Shown: piece after piece, positions 7,925 to 17,925 of the stretch
Numbering within the stretch: position 1 is the stretch's first letter
Layout: the number at the start of each line of letters is the position of its first letter
Assembly (NCBI RefSeq): GCF_044542075.1
Contig: NZ_JBITTU010000003.1
Location: 248,001-312,000, forward strand
Reading direction: 5' to 3'
Origin: Leeuwenhoekiella sp044542075
GTDB lineage: Bacteria > Bacteroidota > Bacteroidia > Flavobacteriales > Flavobacteriaceae
DNA: 64,000 bases
The notes under the pieces: model-generated
What the model was told of the DNA's origin: nothing
The model's input: the letters and a program-made list of their open reading frames with translations, nothing else
Databases searched by the model: none
Made by a program: the position numbers and the translations under genes

Positions 7925-8572
7925 TTACTTAGTATAAGCAAGTCTTCTTGAAGCTTTTCGCATTAAAACATTTATGAGATCATCAGAATTGCTTCCAAAG
8001 CTTCCGGAAACTTTCTTGTTGTAATTCCATAGTAACTCGCCATCTGCTGCATTGTTAATATTCATATTTACAATCGCAGAATTTGTACTTCCCCAGAAGC
8101 CTATTAAAAGGCCTAATGCAATAGAAGCCCCCTCAGACATAGGTTTGTTAGTGTCGTAAGTGCCAGATATGATGGCGTCAACTTCCAGAATTTGAGCAAG
8201 TTCTTCTGGAGTATAGGTTTCTATATTTTCTGCATTGATGTTTTGCTTCAATAATAAAGCTTTTGTACGTGATGGTTGTTGCACATCTATTGCGAGGGTT
8301 CCTCGTTTTTTACGTTTAAGAAACCAGGAGTACATAGCGTCCTGAAGACTTTCAGCTTCGCTTAATTGCATCTCTTCCAGTTGACCGGGCTCCAACTTTT
8401 CCATCTGCTTGGGGCGTAATTCTATTTTTGTTTTAAAAGGTAGAATAGCAATGTTTTTATGGTCTTTGGCTAGCTCGTCAAACTTTGGATTTTCATATAA
8501 ATGCGTTTGAGACTGGGCGATAAATCCGCTTAAAAAAGTAACTAGAAAAAGGAATTGTGTAATTTTTTTCAT
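7925..8572 (-). CDS. Secreted or periplasmic protein of unknown function
   Basis: About 215 residues when started at the ATG at 8572, which gives a clean signal peptide (MKKITQFLFLVTFLSGFIAQSQ). A longer start at 8605 would put a polar stretch before it. The mature protein starts with KNIAILPFKTKIEL, then has a charged helical part, VDAIISGTY, a Gly/Ala-rich hydrophobic stretch (SIALGLLIGFW) and a C-terminal LLWNYNKKVSGSFGS segment. The alternation AILPF / AIISGTY / GELLWNY recalls the alpha-beta fold of CsgG/TolB-N-like lipoproteins, but this is only a weak inference. A TAGTTTTG -7 element lies at 8605-8612. Confidence 0.75.
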   Translation of the reverse strand: MKKITQFLFLVTFLSGFIAQSQTHLYENPKFDELAKDHKNIAILPFKTKIELRPKQMEKLEPGQLEEMQLSEAESLQDAMYSWFLKRKKRGTLAIDVQQPSRTKALLLKQNINAENIETYTPEELAQILEVDAIISGTYDTNKPMSEGASIALGLLIGFWGSTNSAIVNMNINNAADGELLWNYNKKVSGSFGSNSDDLINVLMRKASRRLAYTK

Positions 8573-8604
8573 ATTTGAGGTTATTGTTTGGTTCGCAATA
8601 ACCA

Positions 8605-8612
8605 CAAAACTA
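8605..8612 (-). promoter_or_regulatory. -7 promoter element of the secreted-protein gene
   Basis: On the minus strand this reads TAGTTTTG, a full match to TAnnTTTG, 33 nt upstream of the ATG at 8572. It supports 8572 rather than 8605 as the start, since a transcript beginning near 8598 could not include the upstream ATG. Confidence 0.45.
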
Positions 8613-8789
8613 ATGACTTTTCAAATTAGTATTATTCAAAATTATTTTATAAAGGCGTTTTATGACTTTGACTCAATCTCCTTTATTTTTTTAATCTAAA
8701 GCGCTTTACCGCTAATGTATTTTACGCTTTAACTATTTGAGTTCTTTAAAATAAAGTAGTTTTACAAACTCATTATTTAAAAATAATTT

Positions 8790-9746
8790 TTGAAAGGAAC
8801 GGTTTACAAATCTACCGGAAGTTGGTACAGCGTTAAAACAGAAGACGGCACATCTTACGATTGTCGTATTAAGGGGCGCTTTAGAATGCAGGGTATAAAA
8901 AGTACAAATCCTGTGGCGGTAGGCGATACGGTTGTGTTTGAGTTAGAGCAGACCAGTGATGCTGTAACGGGAGTTATTAAAGATATAGACAAACGAGAAA
9001 ATTACATCATACGTAAATCTGTAAATTTGTCTAAGCAGACGCATATTATTGCTGCAAATATAGATCTGTGTTTTTTAGTAGTTACGCTTAACAATCCACC
9101 TACATTTACTGCATTTATAGATCGTTTTTTAGTTACGTGTGAGGCTTATCATATTAAAGCTGTTCTGCTTTTTAATAAAGTAGATACGTTAAATGACGAA
9201 GAATTTGGCGAGGTTAAATATCTGGCCGAAATGTACCGTGAAATAGGGTATACCTGTATTGGTGTTTCTGCAAAAACCGGTAAAAATGTAGATCAGGTCA
9301 AAGAATTAATGCTGGGTAAAACCAGTATGTTCTCGGGGCATAGTGGTGTGGGTAAATCTACGCTGGTCAATGCACTAGAGCCTTCATTAGATTTAAAAAC
9401 TAAAGAAATAAGCGGTCAGCATATGCAAGGTCAACATACAACTACTTTTGCAGAGATGTATGATCTTACATTTGACGCTCGTATTATAGATACTCCTGGC
9501 ATTAAAGGTTTTGGCGTTGTTGATATTGAGAAAGAAGAGTTAGGCAATTATTTCCCTGAGTTTTTTGCTTTAAAAGATCAATGCAAATTTAATAATTGCT
9601 TACACCTTGAAGAACCTAAATGCGCAATAAAAGAAGCGCTTGAAGATGACCAATTAAGCTGGTCGCGTTATCAAAGCTACAAACAGATTATTGAAGGAGA
9701 TGAGGAAAATTACCGTCGTAATGTTTATGATCAACCTCAGCCCTAA
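8790..9746 (+). CDS. rsgA: Ribosome small-subunit biogenesis GTPase RsgA
   Basis: A 318-residue circularly permuted GTPase that helps late 30S maturation. An OB-fold occupies about 1-75. The GTPase motifs occur in permuted order: NKVD (G4) at 129-132, the P-loop GHSGVGKS at 183-190, then DTPG at about 234-237. A C-terminal zinc knuckle has Cys265, Cys270, His272 and Cys278. All hallmark residues are present. The start is TTG at 8790, because no ATG exists before the OB-fold. It is followed 24 nt later by dtd, probably in one transcript. Confidence 0.95.
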   Translation: MKGTVYKSTGSWYSVKTEDGTSYDCRIKGRFRMQGIKSTNPVAVGDTVVFELEQTSDAVTGVIKDIDKRENYIIRKSVNLSKQTHIIAANIDLCFLVVTLNNPPTFTAFIDRFLVTCEAYHIKAVLLFNKVDTLNDEEFGEVKYLAEMYREIGYTCIGVSAKTGKNVDQVKELMLGKTSMFSGHSGVGKSTLVNALEPSLDLKTKEISGQHMQGQHTTTFAEMYDLTFDARIIDTPGIKGFGVVDIEKEELGNYFPEFFALKDQCKFNNCLHLEEPKCAIKEALEDDQLSWSRYQSYKQIIEGDEENYRRNVYDQPQP

Positions 9747-9770
9747 GTTTCATTTACTAATATTTAAAGT

Positions 9771-10223
9771 ATGCGTGTAGTAATTCAGCGGGTAAGCGAA
9801 GCTTCAGTAATAATAGATAATGTTATCAAAGGAGAAATAGCTTCTGGATTTATGATACTTCTGGGTATTGAGCCTAATGATAACGAGTCTGATATTGACT
9901 GGCTAACTTCAAAAATATGTGGGCTTCGTGTTTTTAGTGATGCCGAAGGTTTAATGAATGAAAGTATTATTGATCAAAATGGTGAGATACTTTTAATAAG
10001 TCAGTTTACTTTATTTGCATCAACAAAAAAGGGAAATCGTCCTTCATTTTTAAATGCCGCGAAGCCCGAAATTGCAATACCGCTCTATGAGAATTTTGTA
10101 GGAGCCCTTTCTCAGAAGCTTGGTAAACGGGTTAAAACAGGTGAATTTGGCGCCGATATGAAAGTTTCCATCATCAACGATGGGCCAGTAACTATTACAA
10201 TTGATTCTAAAAACAGAGAATAG
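9771..10223 (+). CDS. dtd: D-aminoacyl-tRNA deacylase
   Basis: A 150-residue DTD-family protein of the usual length. The conserved SQFTLFA motif lies at about 77-83 and the Gly-Pro motif NDGPVTI near the C-terminus. Together these form the chiral-proofreading pocket across the dimer interface. It hydrolyses D-amino acids (and Gly mischarged on tRNA-Ala) from tRNA in the cytoplasm. The ATG start is followed directly by the family-typical RVVIQRV. It stands downstream of rsgA and 28 nt before the first transglutaminase-like gene. Confidence 0.95.
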   Translation: MRVVIQRVSEASVIIDNVIKGEIASGFMILLGIEPNDNESDIDWLTSKICGLRVFSDAEGLMNESIIDQNGEILLISQFTLFASTKKGNRPSFLNAAKPEIAIPLYENFVGALSQKLGKRVKTGEFGADMKVSIINDGPVTITIDSKNRE

Positions 10224-10251
10224 TTTAGGAAAATATTAAGATTTTAGTATA

Positions 10252-12171
10252 TTGCTAAACAATATACATATTATCAAAAAGTTATTATTCCTCCTAATTG
10301 TTTGCCCCCTACTTACATTTAGTCAAGAAGTAAACTTCTCAGCATTAAATGTCGACTCTGCCCTTTCTCAGGGAGCAGACAGTGTAATTATACACGAAGA
10401 AATCACTTTAGATCTTTCAGAAGAAGGCACTTTAAAAACTTCAGTTTATAGAGTTGTTACCGTTTATAATAAGGCTGGTTTATCTGATGTGAAAGCCTAT
10501 GCTAGTTACAATAACAATTCTAAAGTTTCTAAAATTGAAGCAGTTATCTATGACTTACTGGGTAATGAAAAGCAAAAAATAAAAAAGCGCGATTTTAAAG
10601 ATGTGAGTGCAGTAAGCGGCGGAACGTTGTATGCAGATAGTCGCATCATGTATTTAGATTATACGGCAACTTCATATCCCTATACGGTAAGTTTTGTTTC
10701 AGAAACCGAATCTAAAACCACTGCTTTTCTCAGAGAATGGATGCCCGTCTCCCGGTATGAAAGTGGAACTCAATATTCACAATTTACCGTAATACATAAC
10801 CCTGAAAATATCTTAAGATCAAAATCTACACAACTAGAGGAGTATGATGTTACGGTAGAAGAAACAGCAGGTAAAACCGTTTGGACGGCACGTAATATTG
10901 CCCCGATATCACAAGAATATAATTCTCCTGCTCTCGATAAAAGAATGCCACGTGTAAAGTGCTTTTTTGATACGTTTTATTTAGAAGGGGTACCCGGTAT
11001 TGCCGGCAATTGGAAAGATTTTGGGAAATGGATGTATGATGAATTGGTTATAGATACACAAGATCTCGATGCAGCGACTATAGCGCAAGTGCAGGAACTT
11101 GTTAAAGATTTACCAGATGAGGAGGCTAAGGCAAGAGCTATTTATCAATTTGTACAGGATAAGGTAAGGTACATTAGTGTGCAGGTTGAAATAGGTGGTT
11201 GGAAACCTATGAATGCTTCAGATGTACAGCGATTAAGTTATGGCGACTGTAAGGCTTTAAGTAGCTATACACAAAGTTTGCTTAAAGCGGCGGGTATAAA
11301 ATCCTTTTATACCATTTTATACGGTGATACCGGTAAAGAGTCATTAGAGACAGATGTTGTTGCTATGCAGGGTAATCACGCAATTTTGGGTGTACAGCTT
11401 GGAGATTCTATTAAATTTTTAGAATGTACCAGTCAGGAGACTCCATTTGGTTATATGGGTTTGTTTACAGATGACAGAGACGTTTTATTAGTAACCGAAG
11501 AAGGTGGTAAGCTGGCACGAACTACAAAATACGAGCAGGAAGATAATCTCAATAAAGTCTCAGCAAAATTTATTTTAGACGCCGCAGGTGATTTATCGGG
11601 TTCTATTTCCAGAACTTCTGAGGGAATTTATTATTCGGCCCGAATGCAGTTAGACACTAAGAATGATAAAGATCTCAAAGATTACTACTACAACACTTTT
11701 GACGGTATAAAGAATCTGTCGGTATCAGATATTAGTTTGCAAAATGATAAGCTGGCAATTAACTATAAAGAAGACATGAACATTGAAGCATCTGGATATG
11801 CTTCAAAAATAAACGAGAATTTTTTAATTGAAGTAAATCCCTTTGCGCTTACAAGAGATGCAATACCGCCACGTTATGTAGATCGAAAATCGAATTTTAT
11901 AATTCTAAGAGGCACGGTGCAAAAACAGGAAGTTGAAATTGCGCTTCCTCAAAATTTCACAGTAAATAGTCTTCCTGAAGATATCGAAATTACTGAAGAA
12001 TTTGCCTCCTACAAGGCAACCTACAAAATCAAAGAGGGTATGCTATACTATACGCGCATTTTAAAATTAAACGAAGGAGAATATTCGGTAGGTGTTTATA
12101 ATGCGTATCGTGATTTTTATAAAAACTGTGTGCGTTTAGATGGTCAAAAATTACTAATTGAAACAAAATAA
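10252..12171 (+). CDS. DUF3857/transglutaminase-like exported protein, catalytic residues retained
   Basis: A 639-residue exported protein; the signal peptide ends near LLTFSQ|EV. An N-terminal beta-rich DUF3857 domain (about 40-230) is followed by a transglutaminase-like domain (about 280-400) and a C-terminal beta domain. The putative catalytic Cys333 (YGDCKALSS) and His376 (GNHAILG) are present; the acidic position is Glu391 (FLECTS) instead of Asp. It could be an active papain-like peptidase or amide-cleaving enzyme in the periplasm; the substrate is unknown. The start is TTG at 10252, directly before the signal peptide. It is followed by two paralogues at gaps of 3 nt. Confidence 0.85.
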   Translation: MLNNIHIIKKLLFLLIVCPLLTFSQEVNFSALNVDSALSQGADSVIIHEEITLDLSEEGTLKTSVYRVVTVYNKAGLSDVKAYASYNNNSKVSKIEAVIYDLLGNEKQKIKKRDFKDVSAVSGGTLYADSRIMYLDYTATSYPYTVSFVSETESKTTAFLREWMPVSRYESGTQYSQFTVIHNPENILRSKSTQLEEYDVTVEETAGKTVWTARNIAPISQEYNSPALDKRMPRVKCFFDTFYLEGVPGIAGNWKDFGKWMYDELVIDTQDLDAATIAQVQELVKDLPDEEAKARAIYQFVQDKVRYISVQVEIGGWKPMNASDVQRLSYGDCKALSSYTQSLLKAAGIKSFYTILYGDTGKESLETDVVAMQGNHAILGVQLGDSIKFLECTSQETPFGYMGLFTDDRDVLLVTEEGGKLARTTKYEQEDNLNKVSAKFILDAAGDLSGSISRTSEGIYYSARMQLDTKNDKDLKDYYYNTFDGIKNLSVSDISLQNDKLAINYKEDMNIEASGYASKINENFLIEVNPFALTRDAIPPRYVDRKSNFIILRGTVQKQEVEIALPQNFTVNSLPEDIEITEEFASYKATYKIKEGMLYYTRILKLNEGEYSVGVYNAYRDFYKNCVRLDGQKLLIETK

Positions 12172-12174
12172 AAT

Positions 12175-14208
12175 ATGCATAAAATTACATTATTCCTGTT
12201 TTTACTAATTACGACAGTAAACTTTGGTCAGGACTTTAGGTTTGGAAAAGTTTCTATAGAAGAACTCAAAGAAGAATCTCACGCGCTTGATTCTGATGCT
12301 GATGCAGCTATTTTATTTAGAGAGCAATATTCTCACATTGATTACAGTCAGAATAACGGTTTTACACTCACAACAGAAATATATGAGCGTATCAAAATTT
12401 ACAACGCAGAAGGTTTTGAATGGGGTACTCATGTAATCCCAATATATCAGGGAGGAGGTGATAATGAAGAAGACATTAATAGTCTTAAAGCGGTAACCTA
12501 TACGCTAGAAAATGGAAAAGTAGTTGAAACTAAATTACAGAATGACGGTATTTTTAAAGAAGTACGTAATAAGTTTTACAACGTAGAAAAGTTTACAATG
12601 CCTAATCTTCAGGCGGGTTGTATTATAGAATTTAAGTATAAGCTTGTATCCCCGTTTCTATCAAATATTGATGAAATACGTCTTCAGGAAGATATCCCTT
12701 TAAACAAGGCAGATATTCGCTTTTACAGCCCAGAGTGGTTGGTGTATCAGATGCATCGTAAAGGATTACAACCTTTTAAAGTAGAGGAGTCGAGTAAAGC
12801 TGCAAAATTAAATTATGTAGTACGTGTTGATCGCAATGCAGGCTTTGCAACCTTAAGTGGCAGTCAATTACAAAAGAGAAATACCACGCAGAATCAAACT
12901 ATAGATTATCAAGCTAATAGTTATTCGATTAATGTTGAAAATGTACCCGCAATGAAAGATGAGGTGTTTTCTTCTAATATTGATAACTATAGGTCTGCAA
13001 TAACCTTTGAGCTGGCCTATACTAAATACCCCAACGAACCTTTTGAGACGATTACCAGTACATGGGAGGCTGTATCAAAAACGATTTATGATTCTGAAAA
13101 TTTTGGAGGTCAGTTAAAAAACGACCGGTTTTATGCTGATGATGTAGATGCGGTTATATCGGGCTCAACAACTTCTGAAGAAAAAGCAACGCGAATCTAT
13201 GAGTTTGTTAAACAAAAAATGAATTGGAATAAATACATAGGTATTTATGCAGATGAGGGTGTGAAAGATGCTTATAAAACAGGAGTAGGTAATACTGCAG
13301 ATATAAACTTGTTGTTAGTAAGTATGTTGCGTTATGCGGGACTTGATGCAAACCCTATTATATTAAGTACACGCGATAATGGTATTCCTCTTTTTCCTAC
13401 GCGTAATGGTTTTAACGATGTAATTGCGGGAGTTAAACTTGATGAGAACGTAATTCTGATGGACGCTACTCATAAAATGGGAGCTGCAAATTTGCTTGAG
13501 GAAAAGCTTTTAAACTGGAATGGTAGATTAATACGTGAAGATGGTTCATCAGAATGGGTGAGTTTAAACCCTATAAAACATGCGTTAGAAAATACCATGC
13601 TTAATTTAGAAATATCAGAAGATTTAGCAATTTCTTGTAAGGCGCGTAGCCAATATACGGGTAATTACGGTTTGTCTTACAGAAGAAATTATAGTGGAAA
13701 AAGTGAGCAGGAAAGTTTGGAAACTCTTGAAGAACGGTATTCGGGGATTGAAATTAATGAATTAGAAGTTAAAAATATAGAAAAAGTTTACGAGCCTGTA
13801 GAATTGAATTATAGTTTTGAAATTCTAGATGGTATAGAAGAAATAGGAGGTAAACTCTACATATCGCCATTTCTACATTTAGCAACACAAGAAAATCCCT
13901 TCAAATCTGAAGAGCGCAAACATCCTGTAGACTTTATGTATCCGTGGAAAGATAGATTTATCATAAACATTAAAGTTCCTCAAGGCTATGTGGTAGAAAG
14001 CCTTCCTCAAAATACGATTGTAAATCTTGCTGAAGATTTAGGGGTATTTAAATATTTAATATCCAATACTAATGGGTATGTGCAGGTTTCTTGTGAAATG
14101 GCATTAAATTCATCTATAATTACCCCGCAATATTACCAGGATTTGAAGAAATTCTACGAGCTTGTCGTCTCCAAGCAAAATGATAAGATAGTTTTATCTA
14201 AAGCATAA
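12175..14208 (+). CDS. DUF3857/transglutaminase-like exported protein, catalytic Cys and His replaced
   Basis: A 677-residue paralogue with signal peptide (cleavage near VNFGQ|DF). It has the same domain order: DUF3857, transglutaminase-like, C-terminal DUF3858-like beta domain. At the positions of the catalytic Cys and His the sequence has Thr374 (GNTADINLL) and Asp415 (FNDVIAG); only the Asp of LMDATH is kept. It is therefore unlikely to be a cysteine hydrolase and may serve as a binding or scaffold protein. It lies 3 nt after the catalytically complete paralogue and 3 nt before the next, so the three are one operon. Confidence 0.85.
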   Translation: MHKITLFLFLLITTVNFGQDFRFGKVSIEELKEESHALDSDADAAILFREQYSHIDYSQNNGFTLTTEIYERIKIYNAEGFEWGTHVIPIYQGGGDNEEDINSLKAVTYTLENGKVVETKLQNDGIFKEVRNKFYNVEKFTMPNLQAGCIIEFKYKLVSPFLSNIDEIRLQEDIPLNKADIRFYSPEWLVYQMHRKGLQPFKVEESSKAAKLNYVVRVDRNAGFATLSGSQLQKRNTTQNQTIDYQANSYSINVENVPAMKDEVFSSNIDNYRSAITFELAYTKYPNEPFETITSTWEAVSKTIYDSENFGGQLKNDRFYADDVDAVISGSTTSEEKATRIYEFVKQKMNWNKYIGIYADEGVKDAYKTGVGNTADINLLLVSMLRYAGLDANPIILSTRDNGIPLFPTRNGFNDVIAGVKLDENVILMDATHKMGAANLLEEKLLNWNGRLIREDGSSEWVSLNPIKHALENTMLNLEISEDLAISCKARSQYTGNYGLSYRRNYSGKSEQESLETLEERYSGIEINELEVKNIEKVYEPVELNYSFEILDGIEEIGGKLYISPFLHLATQENPFKSEERKHPVDFMYPWKDRFIINIKVPQGYVVESLPQNTIVNLAEDLGVFKYLISNTNGYVQVSCEMALNSSIITPQYYQDLKKFYELVVSKQNDKIVLSKA

Positions 14209-14211
14209 GAT

Positions 14212-16224
14212 GTGAGTTTTTACAAATTAAGGTTATGCCTAATAGCTATTATCTCTTTCAATACACTTAGTGCACAAGAGTACAAGCTTGATAAAATTTC
14301 TGAAGAAGATCTAAGTTCTAGAATCTATGAGAATGATTCTACAGTACCCGCAGTTTATATTGATAAAATAAGGGAGACTTATCTTGATTACGACTCTACT
14401 CTTAAAAATTGGGTTTTTATAAATGAAATTACAGAGCGTATTAAAATATTAAATACGAGCGGGCTTGATTATGCTACAAAACGAATCAAATTATATAAAA
14501 AAGAAAAAAGAGAAGAGGAAGTTGAAGATGTGAGCGGTCTTACGTATAATTTAGATAATGGGCAGATTAAAAAACACAAGCTTACAAAAGAGGCAATTTT
14601 TCAACAAGAGGTAAGCGAAAATTTTAATGAGAGCAGTTTTACGCTTCCAGATGCACGTGTAGGCAGTATTGTAGAATGGAGTTATAAGACAATATCTCCT
14701 TTTTATAAAATTGACGATTTAATACTTCAGGAGAATATACCGGTTTTAAATTATTATGCCAAAGTGCGTACACCGGGTATGTTTACATTTAGAAGAATTA
14801 AAAAAGGATATTTTACTATTGAACCTCAAGAATCTGTAAAGAAAAGAACTTTGGGAATTAGTTATAATCCTGAAGGAGCTTATGGTTCGCGTCTTTCTAC
14901 TACAAGAAATATGAATATTACATTTAGTGAAATCACTGCTGAATTTTCAAAACAAAATATCCCAGCTTTAAAGAAAGAGGTGTTTATGAACAATCCTGAA
15001 AATTACAGAATGTCTGTAGTCTATGAGTTGGTTTCAACAGAATTTGATAAAGGAAATAAAAGAGAGTATGCCACAAACTGGGAAGAGGTTGCAAAATCAA
15101 TTTTTAAGTCGGTTAATTTTGGAGGCCAATTAGAGCGTACTATTTACCTTAGGGATTTAGGAAAAACAATTACTATCTCTAATACAAGTACCGAAGATAA
15201 AATCACAGCATCTTTAGAAACCATCAAAGGTAAAATGACGTGGAATGGGGATTACGGGAAATATACAGATCAGGGTTTAAAAAAGGCCTTCATTTTAGGT
15301 TCTGGTAATGTTGCTGAAATTAATCTTATGCTTGTAGCTCTTCTTCGGGAGGTAGGAGTGAATGCAAACCCTGTTTTAGTAAGTACAAAGCAGTACGGGA
15401 TTCCTAACTTTCCCACCTTAGAAGGGTTTAATTATGTCTTGGCAGGTGTGCGGGATGGTGGTAATACGATACTTCTTGATGCTACAGATAAATTCAGCGC
15501 GCCTAATATTCTTCCCACGCGTGTATACAACTGGTATGGCAGAATGATCAATAAAGACGGTATTTCTCAGGAAATAGATCTTTTTGAAGATTTAAAACCA
15601 TCTACACATATCTTTTTAAATGCTACGCTATCTAAAGAAGGCTCATTAAGTGGAGAGGTCATTAAGCGTTATACAGGTCTTGATGCTTTAGATTTTAGAG
15701 CAAAATACAGCAATGCCGACAAAAATAACTATGCAGAAAAGGAACAGGAAAAACTGGGATTAGATGCAATTAGCAATTACAAATTAAAGAATCTTAAAGA
15801 ATTACCAGAGCCCGTGGTAGAGACTTTTAACTTTAAGAGAGAAGTTGCAGTAGATATTATAGGGGATAAAATTGTCATAAGCCCCTTATTATTTTTCACT
15901 GAAACTGAATCACCTTTCAAATCTGATGAACGCCAGTTTCCTATAGATTTTGAGTATCCTTTTCTACGCGATATTCGTATTAATATTAAAATACCTGAAG
16001 GTTATGAGGTAAATAGTTTGCCTAAGGCAATGCGTATAAGTTTGCCCAATGACATGGGAGATTTTTTATATACTATTGTACATACATCCGGAACGTTGCA
16101 AATTATGGCACGCTTTAATGTAAAACAGCATATTATAGATAGTGCATTTTATTTTTCTTTAAAAGAATTTTTCAAATTGAAAGTAGATAAAGAAAATGAA
16201 CGTGTGATTCTTCAAAAAATCTGA
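14212..16224 (+). CDS. DUF3857/transglutaminase-like exported protein, catalytic Cys and His replaced
   Basis: A 670-residue paralogue, closest to the preceding gene (shared features include NFGGQL, the ANP-LVST pattern, ILLDATDKF, SPFKSDER and a C-terminal NSLP motif). The signal peptide ends near LSAQ|EY. The catalytic Cys position is Val367 (GNVAEINLM) and the His position Tyr408 (FNYVLAG), so it is a second probable pseudo-enzyme. The start is GTG at 14212, which gives a normal signal peptide. No clear terminator follows. Confidence 0.85.
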   Translation: MSFYKLRLCLIAIISFNTLSAQEYKLDKISEEDLSSRIYENDSTVPAVYIDKIRETYLDYDSTLKNWVFINEITERIKILNTSGLDYATKRIKLYKKEKREEEVEDVSGLTYNLDNGQIKKHKLTKEAIFQQEVSENFNESSFTLPDARVGSIVEWSYKTISPFYKIDDLILQENIPVLNYYAKVRTPGMFTFRRIKKGYFTIEPQESVKKRTLGISYNPEGAYGSRLSTTRNMNITFSEITAEFSKQNIPALKKEVFMNNPENYRMSVVYELVSTEFDKGNKREYATNWEEVAKSIFKSVNFGGQLERTIYLRDLGKTITISNTSTEDKITASLETIKGKMTWNGDYGKYTDQGLKKAFILGSGNVAEINLMLVALLREVGVNANPVLVSTKQYGIPNFPTLEGFNYVLAGVRDGGNTILLDATDKFSAPNILPTRVYNWYGRMINKDGISQEIDLFEDLKPSTHIFLNATLSKEGSLSGEVIKRYTGLDALDFRAKYSNADKNNYAEKEQEKLGLDAISNYKLKNLKELPEPVVETFNFKREVAVDIIGDKIVISPLLFFTETESPFKSDERQFPIDFEYPFLRDIRINIKIPEGYEVNSLPKAMRISLPNDMGDFLYTIVHTSGTLQIMARFNVKQHIIDSAFYFSLKEFFKLKVDKENERVILQKI

Positions 16225-16320
16225 CCTGTTGTAAATGCTTTGTTAGGCTTTTTTGATTCTTTAAGTGATTAGTTTTTTACTTTACCTTATTTTAGCGTCG
16301 TAAGTAAGAACAACCCAATC

Positions 16321-16647
16321 ATGAAAATCGATAATGCTCAGATAGCTGTTGACGAGTGGATAAAAACACACGGAGTTCGCTATTTTAATGAACTTACTAA
16401 TATGGCTCAACTTACCGAAGAAGTAGGTGAAGTTGCGCGTATAATCGCACGCCGTTATGGTGAACAAAGCGAGAAAGAGAGCGACAAAGATAAAGATCTG
16501 GGAGAAGAATTGGCAGATGTACTATTTGTAGTGCTTTGTTTAGCAAATCAAACCGGAATAAATCTACAGGACGCTTTTGATAAAAAGCTTGATTTAAAGA
16601 CGAAGCGAGATCACGATCGTCACCATAATAATGATAAACTGAAGTAA
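16321..16647 (+). CDS. MazG-like nucleotide pyrophosphohydrolase
   Basis: A 108-residue all-alpha NTP-PPase. It shows the paired acidic motif of the family: TEEVGEVAR at about 37-45 and DLGEELADVLFV at about 60-71, whose Glu/Asp residues bind Mg2+. Such small MazG-like enzymes hydrolyse (d)NTPs to monophosphates and diphosphate, removing damaged or surplus nucleotides; the precise substrate is not predictable. The ATG start follows a 96-nt gap. aroA begins 26 nt downstream and may be co-transcribed. Confidence 0.9.
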   Translation: MKIDNAQIAVDEWIKTHGVRYFNELTNMAQLTEEVGEVARIIARRYGEQSEKESDKDKDLGEELADVLFVVLCLANQTGINLQDAFDKKLDLKTKRDHDRHHNNDKLK

Positions 16648-16673
16648 TCGCACTTTCTTAATACACTACAATT

Positions 16674-17897
16674 TTGATACTTAAATTAGAACAAAAAAGT
16701 CCGCATTTATCTGGAGATGTACGTATAACAGGATCAAAAAGTGAAAGCAACAGATTGTTGCTGCTTCAGGCGCTTTTTGGCAATTTTGAGATAAATAATC
16801 TTTCAAATAGCGATGATAGTGAAGTGATGCAAAAAGCTTTAGCTTCCACAGAAAAAACTGTAGATATACACCATGCGGGTACGGCTATGCGATTTCTTAC
16901 CGCCTACTTCGCAGCTTATGAAGGTAGAGAAACCTTACTTACCGGTAGCCCACGTATGAAGGAGCGTCCAATAGGGCTTCTGGTTGATGCACTTAGAAGT
17001 TTAGGTGCAGATATTACATATGTAGATGCAGAGGGTTTTGCGCCTTTATTAATTAAAGGCAAAAGACTTACTAAAAATAAAGTGTCATTAGCCGCTAACG
17101 TAAGTAGCCAGTATATATCTGCGCTTATGATGGTAGGTGCTTCATTTGAAAATGGTATCGAAATTAAATTACTGGGGAATATTACTTCGGTACCCTATAT
17201 AGAAATGACACGCTCTTTATTAACCCAACTTGAGATAGACAGCAGTTTTGAAGGTCAACTTATACGTGTAGCACCGGCTCATAATGTGACTGTTGCACAA
17301 ATGACGGTAGAGTCTGACTGGAGTAGCGTTTCTTATTATTACAGTCTGGTTGCACTTTCAGAAACGGCGAGACTTACGCTATCAAGTTATAAAAAGGAAA
17401 GCCTACAGGGTGATGCTGTTCTAGCAGAGCTTTATACTAAACTTGGTGTAAAAACTACTTTTTTAGAAAATTCGATTATTCTTGAAAAAGAAAAAGATGC
17501 TCACTTAAAGCACATATCTTTTGATCTTGCAAACAGCCCCGACATAGCTCAGACAATAGCCGTTACATGTTTTGGTCTGGGAATATCTTGCGATTTAACG
17601 GGACTTCACACTTTAAAAATTAAAGAGACAGATCGTCTTGAGGCCTTAAAAGCTGAACTTACTAAACTAGGTGCGACTATTGAAGTGACTGATAAATCTC
17701 TTCATTTAAAAGCTGGTGGAACCTGTGTAGAAAATGTTACTATAAAAACCTACCAAGACCATAGAATGGCGATGGCTTTTGCACCTTTAGCACTTAAAGT
17801 ACCAATTATTTTTGAAGATGCAGAGGTTGTAAACAAATCATATCCTGATTTTTGGGCTGATTTTAGGGGGCTGGGCTTCAAAACAGAGCAAGTTTAG
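16674..17897 (+). CDS. aroA: 3-phosphoshikimate 1-carboxyvinyltransferase (EPSP synthase)
   Basis: A 407-residue EPSP synthase, slightly shorter than the common 427. It transfers enolpyruvate from PEP to shikimate 3-phosphate on the way to chorismate. Visible family signatures are GSKSESNRLLLLQAL near residue 20, GTAMRFLTAY at about 68-77 (PEP-binding Arg), LKIKETDRLEAL and the C-terminal DHRMAMAFAPLAL. The start is TTG at 16674; no other start lies before the conserved N-terminus. It supplies chorismate for the operon at 3857-7855 but is a separate transcription unit. Confidence 0.95.
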   Translation: MILKLEQKSPHLSGDVRITGSKSESNRLLLLQALFGNFEINNLSNSDDSEVMQKALASTEKTVDIHHAGTAMRFLTAYFAAYEGRETLLTGSPRMKERPIGLLVDALRSLGADITYVDAEGFAPLLIKGKRLTKNKVSLAANVSSQYISALMMVGASFENGIEIKLLGNITSVPYIEMTRSLLTQLEIDSSFEGQLIRVAPAHNVTVAQMTVESDWSSVSYYYSLVALSETARLTLSSYKKESLQGDAVLAELYTKLGVKTTFLENSIILEKEKDAHLKHISFDLANSPDIAQTIAVTCFGLGISCDLTGLHTLKIKETDRLEALKAELTKLGATIEVTDKSLHLKAGGTCVENVTIKTYQDHRMAMAFAPLALKVPIIFEDAEVVNKSYPDFWADFRGLGFKTEQV

Positions 17898-17925
17898 GCT
17901 TGTACTAAATTAAACCGTGTTTTAC

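Noticed and set aside
10252..16224. Possible secreted peptidase/toxin locus
   Set aside because: DUF3857/transglutaminase-like proteins are common in Bacteroidota envelopes, no immunity-like or secretion-tag gene adjoins, and two of the three lack catalytic residues.
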